From positions 1-39,462 of the forward strand of contig JAQBTY010000003.1 in assembly GCA_027624735.1 (NCBI GenBank): a DNA stretch of 39,462 bases, in the 5' to 3' direction. The notes below the pieces were generated by a model. It searched no databases and was not told the origin of the DNA. It saw nothing but the letters and a program-made list of their open reading frames with translations. The translations under genes and the position numbers were made by a program. Source of the stretch: Pseudomonadota bacterium (GTDB lineage: Bacteria; Pseudomonadota; Alphaproteobacteria; MPNO01; UBA2964). Below, in pieces: positions 35,237 through 39,462 of this stretch (positions within the stretch are counted from its first letter, which is position 1; every line of letters starts with the position of its first letter).

Positions 35237-37404
35237 TGCTTCAGCGCACCGTGCAGATCCAGGGCATCCGCCGGTTTTCCATAATACCGAACCCGGCCAT
35301 TTTCGAGAACCATAAGATGATCCGCGACCCGCAAATGACTGGGCCGATGCGATACCACGATGATTGTCGTCGAGCCGCGAAACTTTTCTATCGCCGCCAG
35401 GAAAGCGGCATCACCCCGTTCATCCAGCATCTGTCCTGGTTCGTCGAACAGAAAAATCGTCGGCTTGCGTAAATACGCCCGGGTAAGAGACAGCTTCTGC
35501 TTGAAGCCCTCTGGCAGTTCCGCGACCACCGTCTCGGTCAAGCGTGTTTCATAGCCGTGCTGCAGGCCCAAAATCGCTTCATGAACGGCGGCTGTCTTTG
35601 CCGCCTCGACAATATCCTCGTCACTCGCCCACGGGGTGACCAGGCGAAGGTTCTGCGAGACCGTGCCGTAGATCATCTCACTGGTTTGCGGCACCAGACC
35701 GATATTCTGCCGGATGTCGATCGCGTCCATCTGCCTGACGTCGATCCCGTCGATCAGGACGGCGCCCATTTGCGGGCGGTAGAGCCCTGCCGCGAGATTC
35801 AAAATGGTCGATTTTCCCGCACCGTTGGCGCCGGTTATCGCCAGCACCTCTCCTGGCTCCACGGAAAAGCTGACCCCGGAAAGCGCCGGATCGGCGTCGG
35901 GTGTATGACGGAACGCCACGTTGCTGAACGAAATGCGGCCGCGATAGCTCAATTTCGGCGGAATGTGACCGGGCAGCCGCTCGGGCTTCAGCTTCATCAA
36001 GTGGTTGATCTGACGCAACGTGGCGCGGATCTGCGTCGCCCGGTTCAGCAACGTGAGCAGCGACTGGAATGGCCCCAGCACACGCCAGGATAGGGCCATG
36101 GAGGCGACCAGCGCGCCGATCGTCAGAGTCTTGTCCATGACCATGATCGCGCCGAATCCGACCATCGCTGTTCCAGCGCCGAGCAGGACGCTTTTGCCGA
36201 TTGTCTGCATGGTTTGATTGATCATGGCTACGCGGAAATCGCCAATGGCGGATTCCGCTGAAATATTGCTGAAACGCTTCAGCCATACGGTTTCGGCGCC
36301 GGCGAATTTTATTGCCCGCATCCCAGAAACCGCCTCGATCAGAAACCGTTGCTGCTGTGTCCTGCCTTTCGACACCTGGCCGTAGACCCGCCTGACAAAC
36401 GGTGAGGCCAGCATCGCGCCAGCGACAAGAATCACCGCCGCCAGAATCGGAACCAATACCAGCCAACCGGCCAGCACCGTGATGACCGCGGCAAATAAAA
36501 CGGCAAATGGTATATCGATCAGCGTTTCGCCCAGCGGGCCCGCGAAAAACTCCCGCACCGATTCGAATTCCTGCAGGTGAGAGACTTGCGCGCCCAGCGG
36601 TTCGTTCTCTGTCATTGCAATGGGCATCATCAATACCTGACGAAATCCCGCCGTTCCGATGATGTAGTCGATGCGGCCTGCCGCGTGGGCCATGGTGAGA
36701 GAGCGGAAACGGCGAAAGACCCATTCAAATCCAAGTGCCGAACAAACCCCCAAAAATAGCAGAATAAGCTGATCGACCGAGCCGGAAGGAATGACGACAT
36801 CGTATATGGCCATCATAAAGAGGGGCATTGCCAGGCTCATGAGGTTGACCATCAGCGTGATGACCAGAACCTGAAGAACAAGCTTGCGGAAACGGATGAA
36901 CAGCTCCGCCATCCAGGCCGCGCTATCGGATTGAAGGGGTCTCTGATCGGTGCCCTGTTTCAAGACATAAGCCGTGCCGCCGAGATTTTCCCCGGAAATG
37001 GTTTCCTTGGCGCGGGACGCGCCGTTGAAGACCCGGTAGCCGCCATCGTCGTTCCGCCCGAGCACCACACAGACAGACCCCTTATCGGGCACGAACAAAC
37101 AGGGCAGAAGACCGGGATTGAGGCCATCAAGCCCGATCTTGACGGCGACGGTATTGAAGTTGAGGTTGGCGAGCGTGCTCCTGAAATCCTCAAGATCAAG
37201 TGCATCGATAAAATGCGGCAGGGATTCCGATAGATGGCGCGCCCGGCCTGACCAGCCGAGAGCCTCCAGCAGCGGCACGAGACAGGCGCCGTAATCCGAT
37301 ATATCGTGCTCGACGTTGGCGCCGAACCCGCTCAGAATGCGGAGCCCGGCCGCCATCCCGACGTCAGCACGAGCGTCGCCCGATAGTGTGGCGGCAGCGG
37401 TCAT
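35233..37404 (-). CDS. type I secretion ABC exporter with degenerate C39-like N-terminal domain
   Basis: N-terminal DYGACLVPLLEALG C39-like segment; ABC membrane domain; Walker A GANGAGKST; Walker B TIFLFDEP; H-loop VSHRP; 4-nt overlap with hlyD. Confidence 0.92.
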   Translation of the reverse strand: MTAAATLSGDARADVGMAAGLRILSGFGANVEHDISDYGACLVPLLEALGWSGRARHLSESLPHFIDALDLEDFRSTLANLNFNTVAVKIGLDGLNPGLLPCLFVPDKGSVCVVLGRNDDGGYRVFNGASRAKETISGENLGGTAYVLKQGTDQRPLQSDSAAWMAELFIRFRKLVLQVLVITLMVNLMSLAMPLFMMAIYDVVIPSGSVDQLILLFLGVCSALGFEWVFRRFRSLTMAHAAGRIDYIIGTAGFRQVLMMPIAMTENEPLGAQVSHLQEFESVREFFAGPLGETLIDIPFAVLFAAVITVLAGWLVLVPILAAVILVAGAMLASPFVRRVYGQVSKGRTQQQRFLIEAVSGMRAIKFAGAETVWLKRFSNISAESAIGDFRVAMINQTMQTIGKSVLLGAGTAMVGFGAIMVMDKTLTIGALVASMALSWRVLGPFQSLLTLLNRATQIRATLRQINHLMKLKPERLPGHIPPKLSYRGRISFSNVAFRHTPDADPALSGVSFSVEPGEVLAITGANGAGKSTILNLAAGLYRPQMGAVLIDGIDVRQMDAIDIRQNIGLVPQTSEMIYGTVSQNLRLVTPWASDEDIVEAAKTAAVHEAILGLQHGYETRLTETVVAELPEGFKQKLSLTRAYLRKPTIFLFDEPGQMLDERGDAAFLAAIEKFRGSTTIIVVSHRPSHLRVADHLMVLENGRVRYYGKPADALDLHGALKQ

Positions 37405-39095
37405 GCAAACTCCCGCTGTATTCGATCGATCGATCCGCGCGCGTCTTCAGGGGCTTTATGCACCCCATGATCGCGGATGACATAGCGCGTGTCCGCGAGT
37501 TCGAGGAACGATGGGCGGTGGCTGACAATCACCAGGGCGGATTTTCCGCGGTAGTATTTGAGCAGTTCCAGCAGGCGGGTGTCGCTGTCCTGATCCAGAA
37601 ACGTATTGGCTTCATCGAACAGGATGAGTTGGGGATTCTCGACCAGAGTAAGCGCGCGGATCAGGGCGATACGCTGGCGTACACCGCCGGGCAGCCCGTC
37701 ATTCGCGGCGTGTTCGACCCGCGTTTCATAGCCGTGCGGCATACGTCCCACCGCCTCGTGCAGCCCCAGCTTCTCCGCCATGATAAGAGCGTCGTCAATA
37801 TGGGAATCGCCGCGGAACATGGTCAAATTGTCCATCAACGAGCCCTGGAACAGAACCGGCTGCTGCGGCAGATAAACCACCTGAGAGCGCAGGCTCACCG
37901 CGTCATGCTCCCAGATATTCTGGCCATCGATAAGCACCTGGCCGGCGGAGGGGACATGCAGTCCCATGATCAGCCCTAGAAGCGTCGATTTTCCCGATCC
38001 GTTGGGGCCGCTCACGGCAATGGTTTCGCCGGCGTTGAAGTGAAGATTGACGTTCTGGAACAGCGCATTTTCCTGCTGCGTATAGGAAAAGGTGACATCT
38101 TTCAGGACGACGTTCCCCGCGATCCGGTGCAGGGCGGGCGCCTCGGGCTTGGATTCAAGCGGTAATTGCATCAGGTCATCGACCTGGTTGCGGGTAACCC
38201 GTGCGTTCTGAAACTGGGTCCAGGTCGCAACGGCCCGCATCATCGGCTGCGCGGAGCGGCTCGCAAGCAGGGTACAGGCGGCCAGCGCCCCGATGGTCAG
38301 GGCGCCGTCGATAACCATCGTGCTGCCGTAGGCCCCGACAGCGATTGCCGTCAGTTGCGAAAAAACCTGACCGGTGTTGCGGCTCCACGTACTGGCGTCC
38401 GCGAACAGATAACTCGCTTCCGCCGAACTCGCCTGCAGCCGTTCATAACGGCGGACCATCATCGCCTCCATGCCCAGCCCCTTGATGGTATGGATGGTTT
38501 TAAGCACTTCGATGATGAAGTTGTACCGGCGATCATCGGTCTCTCTTCTGAGTTTGAGCGCGGCGCTTACCCGTCGTCCGGCGATGGCCGCCGTCATACC
38601 CAACAAAATCAGAACGATGACCGGCACGACGGCCAACGGCCCCGCTATCAACCCGATCAGGAGAAAAAACAGCAGCGCGAAGGGAAGATCGACAATCAGC
38701 AACAGGGACTGGCCGGCAAAATGGCTTTTGACGGAATCAATCGCCCGCAAACGCTGAATGTGAACGCCGGGCGGCGATGCGTCGAAGGCACGCAGATCTG
38801 ATTTGAAAATATGGCCGACCGCGTCGCAGGCCATTCTGTGCTGCACCCGCGCCGCCGTCCAGTTTGAGATGTAGGCGCGCCCGAGACTCAGGATCATATC
38901 CAGGATCAGAATGAAACCCAGCGCGACCACAAAAATAGCCAGTGTCTGGTTTGAATTATTGGGAATAACGCGGTCATAGACCTGCAATATTGTAATCGGC
39001 AAGGCCAGTGACAGAATATTGATGGCGCTCGACGCAGCAATCAACTCCGCGCGGTGGCCACGCAGGATATCGAATTTGGGTGCTGCTTTTGTCAT
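37401..39095 (-). CDS. type I secretion ABC exporter lacking an N-terminal C39-like domain
   Basis: KFDILRGHRAELIAASSAINILSLALPITILQVYDRVIPNNSNQTL; Walker A GPNGSGKST; GLPGGVRQRIALIRAL; Walker B LILFDEA; VSHRP; 4-nt overlap with the downstream ABC gene. Confidence 0.92.
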   Translation of the reverse strand: MTKAAPKFDILRGHRAELIAASSAINILSLALPITILQVYDRVIPNNSNQTLAIFVVALGFILILDMILSLGRAYISNWTAARVQHRMACDAVGHIFKSDLRAFDASPPGVHIQRLRAIDSVKSHFAGQSLLLIVDLPFALLFFLLIGLIAGPLAVVPVIVLILLGMTAAIAGRRVSAALKLRRETDDRRYNFIIEVLKTIHTIKGLGMEAMMVRRYERLQASSAEASYLFADASTWSRNTGQVFSQLTAIAVGAYGSTMVIDGALTIGALAACTLLASRSAQPMMRAVATWTQFQNARVTRNQVDDLMQLPLESKPEAPALHRIAGNVVLKDVTFSYTQQENALFQNVNLHFNAGETIAVSGPNGSGKSTLLGLIMGLHVPSAGQVLIDGQNIWEHDAVSLRSQVVYLPQQPVLFQGSLMDNLTMFRGDSHIDDALIMAEKLGLHEAVGRMPHGYETRVEHAANDGLPGGVRQRIALIRALTLVENPQLILFDEANTFLDQDSDTRLLELLKYYRGKSALVIVSHRPSFLELADTRYVIRDHGVHKAPEDARGSIDRIQREFA

Positions 39096-39260
39096 CGCCT
39101 GATATGGCCTAGATCACTTTCGATGGATACTGCCGGTCGCAACCACATAATCGCTCGTCGCCGCCCCGCTCGACCCCACTGCGATGAGCCCCGAAGTTCT
39201 AACTCACTGAAAATCAGTACATTTATTACCGACCGTAGAGTGCAGAAGCGGGTTAAATAT

Positions 39261-39272
39261 TTGGTTAACCAA
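39261..39272. promoter_or_regulatory. perfect 12-bp palindrome upstream of the ABC-ABC-HlyD operon, possible operator
   Basis: TTGGTTAACCAA, 166 bp upstream of the start codon of the first ABC gene; function unproven. Confidence 0.35.
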
Positions 39273-39462
39273 GTCAGAAAATCGGGGCCTGACATACAGC
39301 GCGGCGATGGCCGGTAGCAGCCCGGCGACCCGGACGCTCCCTACGAAACAGCGCCATCAGTACAAAACGTCGGAACGCGGGGTAATTCACGACAAATTTG
39401 TAATTGCTCACCCTGGGTGTTCCGGAAGGATCTGCGGGTGGTGTTTTTCGCTAACTTGGCAT

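Noticed and set aside
35678-36724. 348-aa minus-strand ORF within the C39-like ABC gene
   Set aside because: Alternate-frame translation rich in Arg/Gly/His, nested inside a real ABC exporter CDS.
39251-39270. Possible CtrA site (TTAA-spacer-TTAA) upstream of the T1SS operon
   Set aside because: The spacer is 8 nt, not the 7 nt of the CtrA consensus; kept only as a generic palindrome.
1-39462. Search for tRNA/rRNA genes, transposases, integrases or toxin-antitoxin pairs
   Set aside because: None recognised by eye; absence should be confirmed with tRNAscan/Infernal and IS searches.

Overview
The window is a GC-rich bacterial chromosomal segment, probably proteobacterial and most likely alphaproteobacterial (inferred from gene content only). 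It has about 31 confident CDSs, tightly packed and mostly in divergent blocks. Left part (1-11.4 kb): a catabolic-looking region with an alpha/beta hydrolase, two two-domain VOC/glyoxalase-fold proteins, two tripartite-tricarboxylate-type (Bug/TctC) solute-binding proteins, a 4,5-dihydroxyphthalate-decarboxylase-like protein, four tandem TauD/TfdA-family dioxygenases, an ornithine-cyclodeaminase-family protein and a MarR regulator. Middle (11.4-25.9 kb): a GT-C-like membrane protein and an MFS permease, then a coenzyme F420 locus. On the + strand this locus has fused CofG-CofH (FbiC), an F420:NADPH oxidoreductase-like protein, CofE, CofD, CofC and an enolase-superfamily enzyme. Divergently on the - strand lie two octopine/opine-dehydrogenase-family proteins and two LLM-class (candidate F420-dependent) oxidoreductases. 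Right part (26-39.4 kb): an orphan secreted/anchored protein, an M24 creatinase-like protein, a lone xanthine-dehydrogenase-type molybdenum subunit, a class II aldolase, and a type I secretion locus with a TolC-like protein carrying a C-terminal 77-aa repeat tail, HlyD, and two different ABC exporters. The strongest candidates for a new system are the compact F420 production-plus-use divergon and the two-ABC type I secretion system. No tRNA, rRNA, CRISPR array or transposase was recognised.
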